Source: Angomonas ambiguus
Taxonomy: Eukaryota; Euglenozoa; Kinetoplastea; Trypanosomatida; Trypanosomatidae
Direction of reading: 5' to 3'
Assembly: GCA_019695575.1 (NCBI GenBank)
Contig: JADNSB010000044.1
Location: 1-64,000 of the forward strand
Length of the DNA stretch: 64,000 nucleotides
Within the stretch, counting starts at the first letter, position 1, and the number at the start of each line of letters is the position of its first letter. The translations under genes were made by a program, and so were the position numbers. Under the pieces are notes generated by a model that was not told the DNA's origin, did no database searches, and was given only the letters and a program-made list of their open reading frames with translations. Below, piece by piece: positions 17,716-28,064 of the stretch.

Positions 17716-19650
17716 TTATCTTACTTTTTTACTAGGGCTGTCGTTATTCTCACTGCTATTAAGACTATTTCGACTTCCCTCTCTTCGCAAGGAGGCGTTG
17801 AGCGAGTTTTGTTGAAAGACCAGAGAGCTGTTATTGACAGGAGGCCCTCCTCCCTTCTTATTATTATTATTCACTATAACCGACACCTCCTTCTCCCCCT
17901 CTCTCACCGCGGTAGCAGGCACTACTATATCCAACTCTTCCTCGACCACCGCGGGTACGCCCCCTTGACGTGGGGTAGGGGCGCTGTGATCCGCCATGGG
18001 TAAGATACCCAGCAGAAAATCGCCCTGCGGTTCCCCTTCTTCGTCCACGTAGAAGACGCCTTCATTGGGCTCCTCTCCCGTCGCCGTCGCGTTGTCTTCT
18101 CCCATCACCGCCCCTTCCTCGTCGGACACCTCACACTGCACAATAACGCCTTGAAAGCCGTTCTTGGCGAAGAAGCGGCAGTACAGATAAGAAACGACGC
18201 TGCCGACGACGAGGAAGCCGATCAGAGCGATGTAAATAGGGAACGTCATGGCGGAGACGATAGCGGCCATGAGAGAGAAGCCGGCGGCCGGCGCCAGACA
18301 CAGGGCAGCGAGCCACGTGTTGCACGGCAGCATGAAAGGACGCGGTAGGTTAGGGTACTGTATCCGCAGCTTAATCAAGGAAGCGTAGATCACCAACATA
18401 CGGAGGCAGTAAAGGGACTGACAGAGGGCGACGACATCGTCAAAGTTGAGAGAGACACTGAAGACACACGTAACGACGGCGTTGATGAGGATGGCGGGGA
18501 CAGGCGTTCCCAGCTTGGGATGATAGTATCCAATGAAGCGAGACACTTTCTTTGGAAAGATCTCCATCGTCCCTAGACCCGCGAGCAGTCGACTCGTACA
18601 GCACATGGAGGTGAGGGTGAACCCCACCCCGCTCAGCATCGCTCCAGAGAAGAGCATATACTTGAGCCAGTCCCCCGCAATCACCTTGGCCACCTCCGGC
18701 CAGTGTCCGGCCTGCCACTGGGAGTAGTCCTGACCGACCCCCATCGCGCTCACCCCCGCCAGCATCGGCATGACGTAGCCGGCGTAGGTGGAGAACATGA
18801 GCAGCACCATGGCCCGAGGGAAAGCTCGCTGGGGGTTCTTCACCTCCTCCACCAGCGCCCCGGCGTTCTCAATGTTGGCATAGTTCCAGCTAATAATAGA
18901 GAAAAACGACGACCAGTTAACGCTCTTGACATCGGCGTACAGTATCGCTTCATTGAAGCCGTGTCCAAAGAGACGAATCACCGTCAACAAGGAAAAGGGA
19001 AGAATCGTAATGGCGCAGAGGATGATGGAACTACTGCCCACAATCTCCACTCCCACGACGTTGAGCACCGCGCAGACGGCGACAACACCAATTTTAATAC
19101 CGGCCACAGCGCCTTTCCCTACCGCATCACCGCCAATATTCTGAGAGTACTCCGCGGTTAAGTTGGGGTAGGTGGCGTTACCGATAAAGACGATAAAAAT
19201 AGTGCCCAGAATGACGAGAAAGGAGATGAAGGGCGGGAAGGCGGCGTTGGCCCACATGAGCACACCAGAGTTACTAGGAATAGCCGTGCACAGCTCCGCC
19301 ACCGCGAGTCCCGTCGGATAGCACCACAGCCATGGCAGTATAATACATACAATGAGCGTAATAAGCGGTCCTGCAGAGCCGATACCATCCTCAAAGCCGT
19401 ACCCTCCACCAATACAGAGGGAGAAGAGAATCCCGAAAAGGGACATGGTGTTGAGAGAGCCGCGGTGGGCGACACCCTCCCCCGTGCGCTTCACCCACTC
19501 CGGCCGACGCATCACTCCTTTCGTACGACGTAATTGAGGGGCGAAGAATGTCTCCACCCGTTGACCGCCATGCGAGGGATTAGACCCTATCGGCTCTACC
19601 GATTTACCAGAGTGGTGGTGGGAACCTTTTGCCGTGTCATTGACCTGCAT
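17716..19650 (-). CDS. APC-superfamily amino acid/polyamine permease (POT1/PUT-like)
   Basis: This 644-residue protein has about 12 hydrophobic segments between residues 65 and 500, and hydrophilic tails. The first helix carries the APC glycine-rich signature (LFGILFSLCIGGGYGFEDG), followed by GPLITLIVCIILPWLWCYPTGLAVAEL (in parts) and the IISWNYANIENAGALVEEVKNPQRAFPRA region typical of the LAT/PUT branch. That branch includes the Leishmania polyamine transporter POT1 and plant polyamine-uptake transporters, so a polyamine or cationic amino acid substrate is likely but unproven. The C-terminal 140 residues are acidic, then Ser/Asn-rich. It sits just upstream of the two AAAP genes, forming a transporter block. 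The ATG at 19650 is the first in frame. Confidence 0.85.
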   Translation of the reverse strand: MQVNDTAKGSHHHSGKSVEPIGSNPSHGGQRVETFFAPQLRRTKGVMRRPEWVKRTGEGVAHRGSLNTMSLFGILFSLCIGGGYGFEDGIGSAGPLITLIVCIILPWLWCYPTGLAVAELCTAIPSNSGVLMWANAAFPPFISFLVILGTIFIVFIGNATYPNLTAEYSQNIGGDAVGKGAVAGIKIGVVAVCAVLNVVGVEIVGSSSIILCAITILPFSLLTVIRLFGHGFNEAILYADVKSVNWSSFFSIISWNYANIENAGALVEEVKNPQRAFPRAMVLLMFSTYAGYVMPMLAGVSAMGVGQDYSQWQAGHWPEVAKVIAGDWLKYMLFSGAMLSGVGFTLTSMCCTSRLLAGLGTMEIFPKKVSRFIGYYHPKLGTPVPAILINAVVTCVFSVSLNFDDVVALCQSLYCLRMLVIYASLIKLRIQYPNLPRPFMLPCNTWLAALCLAPAAGFSLMAAIVSAMTFPIYIALIGFLVVGSVVSYLYCRFFAKNGFQGVIVQCEVSDEEGAVMGEDNATATGEEPNEGVFYVDEEGEPQGDFLLGILPMADHSAPTPRQGGVPAVVEEELDIVVPATAVREGEKEVSVIVNNNNKKGGGPPVNNSSLVFQQNSLNASLRREGSRNSLNSSENNDSPSKKVR

Positions 19651-20545
19651 CCAACTATCTACGACACGACTCAGCTTTTTTTTTTATTTTTACTATTTTT
19701 GCTTTTTATTTTTATTTTTATGGGTTTTTTATTATAAATAATATATATACACACCAAAAAAAGGAAGTATACAATTATAAGCAAATTAACAAAAACGAAA
19801 ATGAATAAATTAATAATAATTAACGCTAACGATAACAATAAAAAGAATATCAGTCGTTATTATTATTATGGTGGCTTTTATCTACCTATATACAAAATTA
19901 TTTAGTGGTTAGACGGAAGCGATGTGTATTTCCACTAAAAAATTTTTGAAAAAAAAACAATTTGTGAACAAATTGAATTTGAATACTGTATTATTTTCTA
20001 TTTATTATTCTATCTTTTTTTTTCTTACTTCGTAAACAATCACTAATGATAATAATAATAATAATGTTATTATACGATAAGAAAGAATGAAAAAAATAGA
20101 ATTACTAATTACGAATACTTTTTTAAAAAACGAAAATAGAGAAAGAAGGTGGGGGAAAAAAAAAGAGAGTATAAGTCTCAGAAAAGAAACAGAAAAAACA
20201 AAAAAAAAGTTATAAACTTCAGTCTTCCACTTAATATTTTTTTTCTTTTACTTTTATTTAACAATAGAATTCTGACTCCTTTAAAAGAAAGAAAAAACGA
20301 AGATTTTTTTCTTTTTTTGTTCTTTTCATAGAGAATTGAATAAATAAAACGTCTTTCGTCACTTCAGAAAAAAAAAAAACATTACAAGTTCACTAAATCA
20401 CTCTTTTCTTCTTCGCTTTCTTCACTTCCCCCCTTTTCTTTATTTCCTCTTTTTTTTTTTCATTTTTCCTGGGAGGGAAAAAAGAAGAACGAAGTAGTCT
20501 ATAAATATATATACTTATACTTGTTCTGTTTTTTTATTCGGTTCC
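19651..20545. other. AT-rich spacer
   Basis: This 0.9-kb stretch has T-rich sequence at 19677-19735, ATA/TTA blocks, a TAA run at 20048-20068, and mixed purine/pyrimidine runs up to the proteasome gene stop. A TTTGTGAACAAATTGAATTTGAA stretch near 19960 has a small inverted repeat (TTTGTGAACAAA). No gene is seen. Confidence 0.65.
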
Positions 20546-21400
20546 TTACGATAGACGCTGTTCCTTAACGCGTTCCTTTTCTTCTTCTTCCTTCTCCTCC
20601 GCCGCTCGCTGCCGCTCGGCCTCCTCGATGAATGGCTTCAGTTCTTCTACCGACACCACACGAAACTGAGGCACCGTCTTTGGCATCACCAGCTGAGGAT
20701 TTAACAAGGACTGCTCCGCGGGGGCCGGAATACGCTTCAGTACTGCCATCTCCACTCGGTCGGTGGACACCTTAAGCGTGTCCATCGTTTTACTAATGAT
20801 GCGCAGCCCCAACACCATCCCCTCCTCCAGTGTCATTCCCTCCTTCCACTCCTTCTTTAACAAGGACTGCGCCACCTGTTCGTTCTGACCGACGGCGTAG
20901 GCAGACCAGGCGTTGTAGTCCCCGCTGGGCTCCGTCGCGAAGAGTTGAAATCCAAAATAGCGATCCCAACCCGCGAGGAGAAACGATACACCAAAGGGAC
21001 GGACGCCGCCGTACTGCGTGTAGAGCTGTTTTTCATCACAGATCGTCCGACAAAGATCCTCGATAGCAATCGGTTCCTGGAAGGCGTAGTAGTGGCGCTG
21101 AGCACTAAGACGAGCTTGGTTGAGGAGCGCGTAGGCGTCCGAGGAGATCCCAGCCACACTGCACCCCAAGTGGTCCGCAATCTTGAACACTTTCTCGCCA
21201 CTGATATTTTTATCCTCGACGTTTTCATCGTCGAATAAGTCGTTTTGAACGGTCTTCTCTGCCACTAACACCACTCCCTCTTTAGTGGTAATACCAATAA
21301 CAATACCAGCCTGCTGAATCGCCTCCACGGCGTACTCTACTTGATATAACCGACCATCAGGGGAAAAGGTGGTGGTACGACGGTCGTAACGAGAGGACAT
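20546..21400 (-). CDS. 20S proteasome subunit alpha (PSMA4/alpha-3 type)
   Basis: This is a structural alpha-ring subunit of the 20S proteasome. The 284-residue product starts with the alpha-type signature SSRYDRRTTTFSPDGRLYQVEYA, and has CSVAGISSDAYALLNQARL, the YTQYGGVRPFGVSFLLAGWD segment and KTMD near residue 215. These match PSMA4 best, including the charged Glu/Lys tail. Residues about 230-255 look like a small insertion relative to human PSMA4. Alpha subunits lack the catalytic Thr, as here. A TA repeat lies 6-19 bases upstream of the ATG. Confidence 0.93.
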   Translation of the reverse strand: MSSRYDRRTTTFSPDGRLYQVEYAVEAIQQAGIVIGITTKEGVVLVAEKTVQNDLFDDENVEDKNISGEKVFKIADHLGCSVAGISSDAYALLNQARLSAQRHYYAFQEPIAIEDLCRTICDEKQLYTQYGGVRPFGVSFLLAGWDRYFGFQLFATEPSGDYNAWSAYAVGQNEQVAQSLLKKEWKEGMTLEEGMVLGLRIISKTMDTLKVSTDRVEMAVLKRIPAPAEQSLLNPQLVMPKTVPQFRVVSVEELKPFIEEAERQRAAEEKEEEEKERVKEQRLS

Positions 21401-21683
21401 GGGTGTATATATATATATAAATACAGAAAAAGTGTGATGATTAAAAATAAATAAAAAAATGAACTAGCAGTTGGAAATAGTAAAAAATAAATAAGAGAGA
21501 GGAGGAGAATAAAAGAAGATATGGAGTATACTGAAGTGGCGCCTTTCACATTGGGGCGTCAACAATCATCATCCTCTCTTTTTTGATCCAAGAGAAACGT
21601 ATATATATATAAAAGCGCTAATATAGAATATGCATGAATGAATAGGCGAGGTGTAGTATACAGTACATGTGCGATATATACCA

Positions 21684-22406
21684 TCAATCATTGTAGGGCT
21701 GTCCCAAGGCTCTGACTTTATCCTTTTTCACAATCATCTCCGCGAGCGCAATACGCCACAGAGGTGCAAATACACTCTTTTTCATTCCTAAATAGTCATG
21801 ACTGAGGGTAGAGATGCGCTGATAGGATTCATTGATCACCTCCAAGTCGTTATGGCAATGAAAAAGACTCGCCGTCATCGCATCGTAGACGAAACAACGG
21901 ACAGAAGGCAGCTGGCACAGTACGTTATCTTCTACCTGGCGTACGTGTGCGGGGTCAGAAGGATCCATAGAGTCCAACGCGAGCGGTGGTATACTATCAT
22001 CCTTCAGGTTCGTCGCACCTCCCAACTCCTCTTCGATAAACACATCCAGTAAGTGATGACGCAGGTTGGTCATGTCCTGCGAGGTGCTACTGTACTGGAG
22101 GGCGATGGTCATCAAGGACTGATACGGGGCAGTGAGGGCGGTACAGCCGGCGATCCAATCCCTCGCCAGTCGGCCCCCACCCGAGGCGTGCACCAGTGCC
22201 TTACAGTATAGCTGACGGGTATGAAGGGCAGCCTCACCGAGGAAAGGTGACCCCTCCGTCGCCCCTAACACTGGGGCCATCTCACAGCCATAAAGACGTT
22301 GATTCAGCCAGCCAGCGGTGGAGCTGTAGTACGGGGAGCCCGAGGTATACCACCGTACGCCTATAGAAATAGCAGCACTAGACCGACGATAGACACCTAA
22401 CCGCAT
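21684..22406 (-). CDS. Unknown protein, probably mitochondrial
   Basis: I place the start at the ATG 22404-22406 (MRLGVYRRSSAAISIGVRWY), 240 residues. The frame extends 15 codons further, but those codons come from a TA-rich leader. The N-terminus is basic and free of acidic residues for 40 positions, which suits a mitochondrial presequence. The body is soluble and mixed alpha (TAPYQSLMTIALQYS, DVFIEEELGG, CQLPSVRCFVYDA). No family is recognised. It may be a lineage-specific mitochondrial protein such as a ribosome or respiratory-complex accessory subunit, but nothing in the sequence decides that. Confidence 0.75.
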   Translation of the reverse strand: MRLGVYRRSSAAISIGVRWYTSGSPYYSSTAGWLNQRLYGCEMAPVLGATEGSPFLGEAALHTRQLYCKALVHASGGGRLARDWIAGCTALTAPYQSLMTIALQYSSTSQDMTNLRHHLLDVFIEEELGGATNLKDDSIPPLALDSMDPSDPAHVRQVEDNVLCQLPSVRCFVYDAMTASLFHCHNDLEVINESYQRISTLSHDYLGMKKSVFAPLWRIALAEMIVKKDKVRALGQPYND

Positions 22407-22892
22407 GGAATCGAATATTATATGTATATATATATATATACACAAAAACAAAAAAAAGAGATTCTGTTATTTACTTTATATATCTATTTTCTACTTGTTG
22501 TTGTTGTTGTTGTTATTTGATTCATGGTTGGTTTATTATTGAACAGAGAGAAGAAGGAAGAAGGGAGTAAAAGAAAAATGAGTTGGAGAAAAGTCTGGAG
22601 ACATGGAAAGTGAAAAAGGGAGGAAAAAAAAAAAAGAAGCAGGAACTGGAAATAAAAATTATAGATGGAAATAAATATATGTGACTACTAAATATTCTGT
22701 GGAGAGAAAAATATGTTTAGAATTATACAATCAACCTTTTTATCATTAAATGTGTTTTACTTTTTTTTTTTTCCTTTTTTTTGTCTTTATATTTTTGCTG
22801 TTATTTTTTTTTTTTTTTGACAACGTTCAGCAAATGACTTTAGTGATTCATTTCACTATGATCATTTTTTTTTTGCATATTTTTTTTTTCTT
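22407..22892. other. AT-rich spacer
   Basis: It contains a TA tract at 22425-22440, a TTG run at 22496-22514, a purine-rich stretch at 22545-22640 (sense polypyrimidine) and long T runs at 22760-22820. No gene is seen. Confidence 0.65.
22425..22440. repeat. TA dinucleotide tract in a 5' flank
   Basis: A TA repeat begins about 20 bases upstream (sense) of the ATG at 22406. It is one of a set of similar tracts near start codons in this window. Confidence 0.85.
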
Positions 22893-23960
22893 CTACGCTT
22901 TGGCAGTCTTTCCTTCCTCTGCCTCACTATTCATTTTATCATCATTCCCCTTCTTTTCTTCTCCCTTTTCCTTTTTGTTATTTTCCTTTTCTACCTCTTC
23001 TCCCTCCTCCCCCTTTTTCGCCTGAAGCAGCTCTGGATCCACCATCGCACAAATTTCCTTCATTCTATAGTAATCCGCAATGCCGTGGAGGTCGTAGGGC
23101 TCTCCCCTGAAGGCCCAGTCGCAGGCCCGTACCGCCGTCTCCGCGATCACCTCTACATCACAGGGCGGTGCGAGCAGCTTTCGTCCCCCGACGGTGGACA
23201 ACATAAAATCAAGGGGTTTGCCCACCATCCACAGCGGTATCGCGAGGGAGCCTCCCGCCCCTTTGGAGAAGGAAGGGGTCGTGACGTAGCGGGTGCCGTA
23301 GATCATGCCAGGGCGCAGTATAAGACCCCGCGTGCCAAGGTTCTTACGAATGGCCTCCTCCGCGCCTTGTTTACCGTGGAAATACCCTTTCAAGGTGCTC
23401 TTACGGTTAAACACAAAGGGCAAGTGACGGTGATACGGCTCGGAGGAGACAAAGACGTATTTATTGACGGAGGGAAGCAACTTGGGGTGGCACATACCGG
23501 CAGCGATGTTGGTGTTGGGGTCGCCATTCGCGGCCCGTGCCTCGTGGTAGTCCCGTGCCAGCAATCCAATACAGCTGACGATAGACGTGGTGTCGGGGTG
23601 GTCGTGAAAGAACTGAAACACCTGCGAGCGATGACTGGCATCAATACTGATAAACTCCAATGCATCGGCGTGATTGGACTCCTCAATGAGCTGCATCAGC
23701 GCATCCCCCTCGTTAAGGTCCGCTGCCGCTACGGGGGAGGAGGGCATCTCTGGCAGGAACCCCTCCTGCAGAGACTCCAACGCCGCTCGTCGGCCACCCA
23801 CCATCTCCACGCGGCGGCTTAAATGCTCTAAAGGACTCTCCGGCGGTGGAATACCCTGACGGGAGGCAATCACCACTTTATACCCTCGCAGCAAAGCACG
23901 GACGGCGACGTTGGAGCCGACGAAGCCGCTTCCTCCAAAGAGCAGAAGCTTTTTCTGCAT
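22893..23960 (-). CDS. NAD(P)-binding atypical short-chain dehydrogenase, COQ11/NDUFA9-like
   Basis: This 355-residue protein has an N-terminal Rossmann nucleotide-binding motif GGSGFVG (residues 9-15) after a beta strand, and the next strand KVVIASR. YVFVSSE follows at mid-protein, then GYFHGKQGAEEAIRKN with a YxxxK-like helix (YFHGK), and LRPGMIYGTRYV. This arrangement fits the extended, atypical SDRs, in particular yeast Coq11 (coenzyme Q biosynthesis) and the complex I accessory subunit NDUFA9. Which of the two it follows is not resolved. The C-terminal 45 residues are a Lys/Glu-rich low-complexity tail. There is no clear presequence; the first residues MQKKLLLFGG lead straight into the fold. 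Confidence 0.75.
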   Translation of the reverse strand: MQKKLLLFGGSGFVGSNVAVRALLRGYKVVIASRQGIPPPESPLEHLSRRVEMVGGRRAALESLQEGFLPEMPSSPVAAADLNEGDALMQLIEESNHADALEFISIDASHRSQVFQFFHDHPDTTSIVSCIGLLARDYHEARAANGDPNTNIAAGMCHPKLLPSVNKYVFVSSEPYHRHLPFVFNRKSTLKGYFHGKQGAEEAIRKNLGTRGLILRPGMIYGTRYVTTPSFSKGAGGSLAIPLWMVGKPLDFMLSTVGGRKLLAPPCDVEVIAETAVRACDWAFRGEPYDLHGIADYYRMKEICAMVDPELLQAKKGEEGEEVEKENNKKEKGEEKKGNDDKMNSEAEEGKTAKA

Positions 23961-25325
23961 AGGGTAATAATTGTATTTTTTTTATTTATTTTTTTATTTA
24001 TTTTTCGTTTCTCTGATGTGTGGAGGTATATGTATATGCAATGGGCGGAGAGACTTCCCAAGAATACCGAAGAATTGATTTGATTGGTTTTTGTGTTTGG
24101 GTTGTTATTGTTGTTTTTTGGTGTGATTGTGAAATGGACGCAAAAAAAAGAAAAAGGAAAAAATACGAAATATCTTTCCTATTTTATTTTTTATTTTATT
24201 TATTTTTTGCTCTTCTTCCCTGTAATTAACTAGTAATAATAGTAGAAGAAGATAGGCAAGTAGTAAAGACAAGAAAGACAAACAGAGAAACAGACCAAAC
24301 ATATAAAAGTAAAGTAAAATAATAATCAAAAAAAAAGGAACCGTTATAGAGAAAAGAGTTAGTACTAATGAGAAATTATGAGGCGGAAATACTTTGAAAA
24401 GAACTTATACAATTAAAAAATACATTCAATTATTTTCTTTTTTCTTTTTTTCTATTTCCAATTCCTAATTATTTCTTTATTATTACGACGGACCAAGTCC
24501 TTTTGTTCTCTCCCTCTCTCCTTTACTTTTCTCCTTTAATTATTTTCTCCTTTTATCGGTTTTTGTTTGTTTGTTTTAAGTGGTGGTTTCTGTTGCTTGT
24601 TACTTTTCTTAGATTTCTTTTTTATTATTTGTTTAGTATGTTTTTTGTTTTTGTTTTTGTTGTTTTTTTTTTTTTTACTTACGCAGTACACTTTAATCTT
24701 ATTGAAGACAACAATCAAAAGAAGAAAAAAATTAATAATAATAACAATAATAGATACAATATAAAAAAAAAAAAGATCCAGTGAAAAAAGAGTAGAGAAA
24801 GGAAAAAGAAAAAACGACTAGAAAAGAGAAGTAAACAACAAAATGTAATATAAGACGGTTTACTTTTTCTCCTTTCGTTAGTCTTTTCTTTTTATTTTCC
24901 TTTTCTTTTTTTTTTCTTTTTACGTTTTTACTTCCGTTCAGCTACCATCCACTTTTGATGGCTGGGGAGGGGGAGAGGAACCACGTGAGGAGAGAGAGGG
25001 GAAAATATGGACTGTTTAACGTCGTCCGATATATTTAATATATTTTTATATATTTATAATACAGAAAAGGAGTGAATAAGGTAAACGGCATAAAAAAAAT
25101 AATAATATAAAATAAAAAAAGAGGTTCCCTTTTTCACTATTATTATTATTATTGCCTTTTCCCCCTTTTGTTACTATCAACTCCAAATTTTTAATTTATT
25201 TATTTTTTTCATGATTGATTTTCGTTTATCCTTTTTTTTTCTTCTTCTTTTTTTTATTATTCTTTTATGATTAGAATTACCCTTATTTAACATCTTCACT
25301 GAGAAAGGTGTGTGTGTTGGTGCTA
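23961..25325. other. 1.4-kb AT-rich non-coding spacer
   Basis: This is dominated by poly-T and poly-A, with TTA and TAA runs (25138-25154) and pyrimidine-rich blocks on the plus strand (24880-24935 and 25225-25265). A slightly more GC-rich island at 24945-25025 (GGCTGGGGAGGGGGAGAGG) is unlike its surroundings but has no ORF or RNA gene that I can recognise. No gene is seen. Confidence 0.65.
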
Positions 25326-28064
25326 TTATAGCTCGAAAGGAAACGCTTCTGTTTCCTCTAACCGCCGTCGTGTGGTGCTATCGTTCCCCTCCGAAGGACT
25401 AGGACTACGAGGCCGTTTGCTGGGATGGGTTTCCCCTCCGTTCATCGTCTCCGGTACCTCCTCCTCGTGTGCCGCACTCCACAGCTCCGTCGTGTTGGCG
25501 GTGGTCGCCTGCACCGGCCGTGAAAACCCGCTACCGTACAGAGAGAGTTGAGAGCCGCTTTGAGTATAGGACAGCAGTGTCTCTAAATTATTTCGTTCGA
25601 TAAACTTTCGCTGCGCGACGCCGTCGGGTTTATAATCCACCCTAAAGCGATCCACCGCCTCTAGCACCATCGCCCTACCCTTGGTATAAGAGGTAGGGAT
25701 GCGATCGTCGTAGTGGGAGCGGCGGCGGAGGTAACTCCAGAGATCGACGCCGTACTGGCGGAGGTCTTTCAAGAAGCCTTGTTCCTCCTCGAAAGCCGTC
25801 GCACAGTCCTCGCTGCGGTGGTCGAGAGAATCGCAGTACAAGCACACCTCAGGAAAGTCGGCCTCCTTCAGCGGCGGAAGATGCACTAGTAAATCACTCA
25901 AACCGATGGAATGAAGAAAGTTTTGCACCTCCAGATTGGAGTAGCGGGCGGCGGCAAGCGGAATACCGGCGTCGGTGAGCTGGGTGATGGCCTCCCCGTA
26001 GCTAGGAGGAAACCTTTTGTACTCCCCTTGCGTGAACGCCTCCAGCGCCTCCCGTAGACTAACTGCTCTGTCTCGTGCCCCTTCCCGGAAGAGCTCTGAA
26101 ATACGGCGTTCCAACCTCTCGGGATATAGCCGAGCCTCGAGCTCCCTAAAGTTCTCCTCCGACAGCACCCGACGTGCCCGCAGGATGCACCGACGGGTGG
26201 GGTGACCAGTGATGTTGCACTCCGCACAGATAGGAATACGACGGCCGTGAATCAGTTTAGCGGCTAGCGTTAACTCCGCTTTACGAAAGTCCTTCGCTTT
26301 CCTATCGTCCTCGTCGATCTGACGAAGGGCGGCGTCGAGGAGGTCTTGGTCCTGCGGCCACCGGAGCCGCTCCAGGTGGTACTCCTCTAGCGCCTCTCTC
26401 GCCACCCGCAAGTCCCACTCCTCCGTGTAGTGTTGTCCTTTTCGATGCGGACACTCGTGAGTAAAGTGAAACGGCTCCAGGCAACTACGACAGAGAATAT
26501 CCTTCAGCGGCGCCACCTGCACCACCTCCTCCGGTACTCGTGCGTACCGACCAGGGGTGTAGGAAGGAGGGAGGGAGCCGTCAATGAGGCAAAAGAGGAA
26601 GGAGCTGGTTTCGCGGATCTCCTCCAGGTACTCGACCGTCCGTGGAGGTAAGGCGCGGCGGCGGAAAGGGCCATCCAGCACCTCCACCGCACTGTACAAC
26701 TCCTTCCAGTCGCGGTACCGACGGCGCTCCAACAAGTACTGTTTTGCCCGTCGCATTGGTCGACTTAACTCGTCATCAGAGGGCTTCTCAAAAATCGTCG
26801 CGCTGGGTTTCAGACTGTGACTCGCGTGAAGCCACAGTGCGTGGCGTTCGAGGGGACCGGTGACGGCGCCCCTCACTACATCAAAAGCATCCAGTACATC
26901 ATCATACACCTCTTCTCTTTGAATTAATTTTACTATCGTGTCGAGGGCGACGTCGACCTTCAGCGGTAGTGTGATACCGTTGGCGTAGAGAACCTCCAAG
27001 GCTTCCATTTTAGTGAAGCGAGGGGTGGACTGGGAGAGTTTCAGGCGGCGGAAAGAAACTTTTTCCTCATCTACCGGATAGCGAATAAACGGCGACTCAC
27101 AAGGACACCTATTCTCGCTGTGCCTCCACGTGTTACACATACGGCAGCCACCACCGTTGTCTATCAGTTTCTTGGACCATATCAGAATCACTGGGTGCAT
27201 GGTAGGATCCAAAGCGCGGACGTCTTCTACATTTTTGGGTACAATCAACGTAGACGGCCGCACTCGAAGTTCCTCGCCCTGACCCTCCACTCGGTCCTCC
27301 TCCGCGGTGACGTACCAGCCAAAGCACCGCAGCACCTGCCACGCCCCTGCTGGACTGGGCGACTTACGGCGTAGTCGCCACAGGGAGTCCTTGAAGGTGG
27401 AGGGAATCTGCAGAAACTGTTCCGCGGACTTCTCCAGCCGATTCCCCTTCTTCTCCACCGCCCTCACACACGTCTTCAAGGTGTAGTAAACATCTTCCTT
27501 CCACAGCGACTTCCACGAAGCCAGAATACTCGAATAGATGGTAATAAGAGATTGAATCTGCTCTCGTTTAAGGTTCGAGAGGGCTGGCGGCACCCCATTC
27601 AGCACCTCCGACGGCACCACCTTCCCTATAGAATCCCACTGAATGTTGTACATGCTATTGGGGTTCAACGTACCACCACTACCACTACCACCCTCCTCTC
27701 CTCCGCTGCCTTTCGGTTTTTCATAATACATGGTGAACCAGCGGTGTAGGATCAAATAATTCAAGAACAAGTATATTTTATTGAGTACATTTGTCTTGTG
27801 AAGATCACTATCCCTATCGCTACACTCCAGAATCACCGAGTTGAGCAGTCGCCAGGCGCCCGCCCTGTCAAACAAATCAACGGTGTCCACCACCCGCCAT
27901 ACCAGCGCCCTGGCAATCTCAACCGAGTATTGATGACTGTGTCGTCGTACGAAGCGCAGGGCATGGTCGCACTCCACCTGTATCTTGGACTCCTCCAGCG
28001 GGATGGAGAACTGCACACAGCACCGGTGAAGAAACTCTCTATCGTAGGAAACCTCTCCAGACAT
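25326..28064 (-). CDS. Protein with four CCHC zinc knuckles, putative RNA-binding
   Basis: This 912-residue protein carries four C-x2-C-x4-H-x4-C knuckles: C307/C310/H315/C320 (CRMCNTWRHSENRC), and CRSCLEPFHFTHEC, CAECNITGHPTRRC and CLYCDSLDHRSEDC near residues 522, 614 and 740. They are spread over 450 residues rather than clustered. Between them are charged helical segments rich in Arg, Glu and Leu. Residues 1-200 are alpha-helical (LLNSVILECSDRDSDLHKTN) and could be a CID/VHS-type helical bundle, but that is weak. CCHC knuckles usually bind single-stranded RNA or DNA. No orthologue name is offered. The tail is Ser/Pro/Arg-rich. The ATG at 28064 follows a TTA-rich leader. Confidence 0.8.
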   Translation of the reverse strand: MSGEVSYDREFLHRCCVQFSIPLEESKIQVECDHALRFVRRHSHQYSVEIARALVWRVVDTVDLFDRAGAWRLLNSVILECSDRDSDLHKTNVLNKIYLFLNYLILHRWFTMYYEKPKGSGGEEGGSGSGGTLNPNSMYNIQWDSIGKVVPSEVLNGVPPALSNLKREQIQSLITIYSSILASWKSLWKEDVYYTLKTCVRAVEKKGNRLEKSAEQFLQIPSTFKDSLWRLRRKSPSPAGAWQVLRCFGWYVTAEEDRVEGQGEELRVRPSTLIVPKNVEDVRALDPTMHPVILIWSKKLIDNGGGCRMCNTWRHSENRCPCESPFIRYPVDEEKVSFRRLKLSQSTPRFTKMEALEVLYANGITLPLKVDVALDTIVKLIQREEVYDDVLDAFDVVRGAVTGPLERHALWLHASHSLKPSATIFEKPSDDELSRPMRRAKQYLLERRRYRDWKELYSAVEVLDGPFRRRALPPRTVEYLEEIRETSSFLFCLIDGSLPPSYTPGRYARVPEEVVQVAPLKDILCRSCLEPFHFTHECPHRKGQHYTEEWDLRVAREALEEYHLERLRWPQDQDLLDAALRQIDEDDRKAKDFRKAELTLAAKLIHGRRIPICAECNITGHPTRRCILRARRVLSEENFRELEARLYPERLERRISELFREGARDRAVSLREALEAFTQGEYKRFPPSYGEAITQLTDAGIPLAAARYSNLEVQNFLHSIGLSDLLVHLPPLKEADFPEVCLYCDSLDHRSEDCATAFEEEQGFLKDLRQYGVDLWSYLRRRSHYDDRIPTSYTKGRAMVLEAVDRFRVDYKPDGVAQRKFIERNNLETLLSYTQSGSQLSLYGSGFSRPVQATTANTTELWSAAHEEEVPETMNGGETHPSKRPRSPSPSEGNDSTTRRRLEETEAFPFEL

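Noticed and set aside
23961-25325. Possible small RNA gene around the GC-richer island at 24945-25025
   Set aside because: No tRNA cloverleaf, box C/D or H/ACA pattern could be recognised by eye; without transcript data it stays unassigned.
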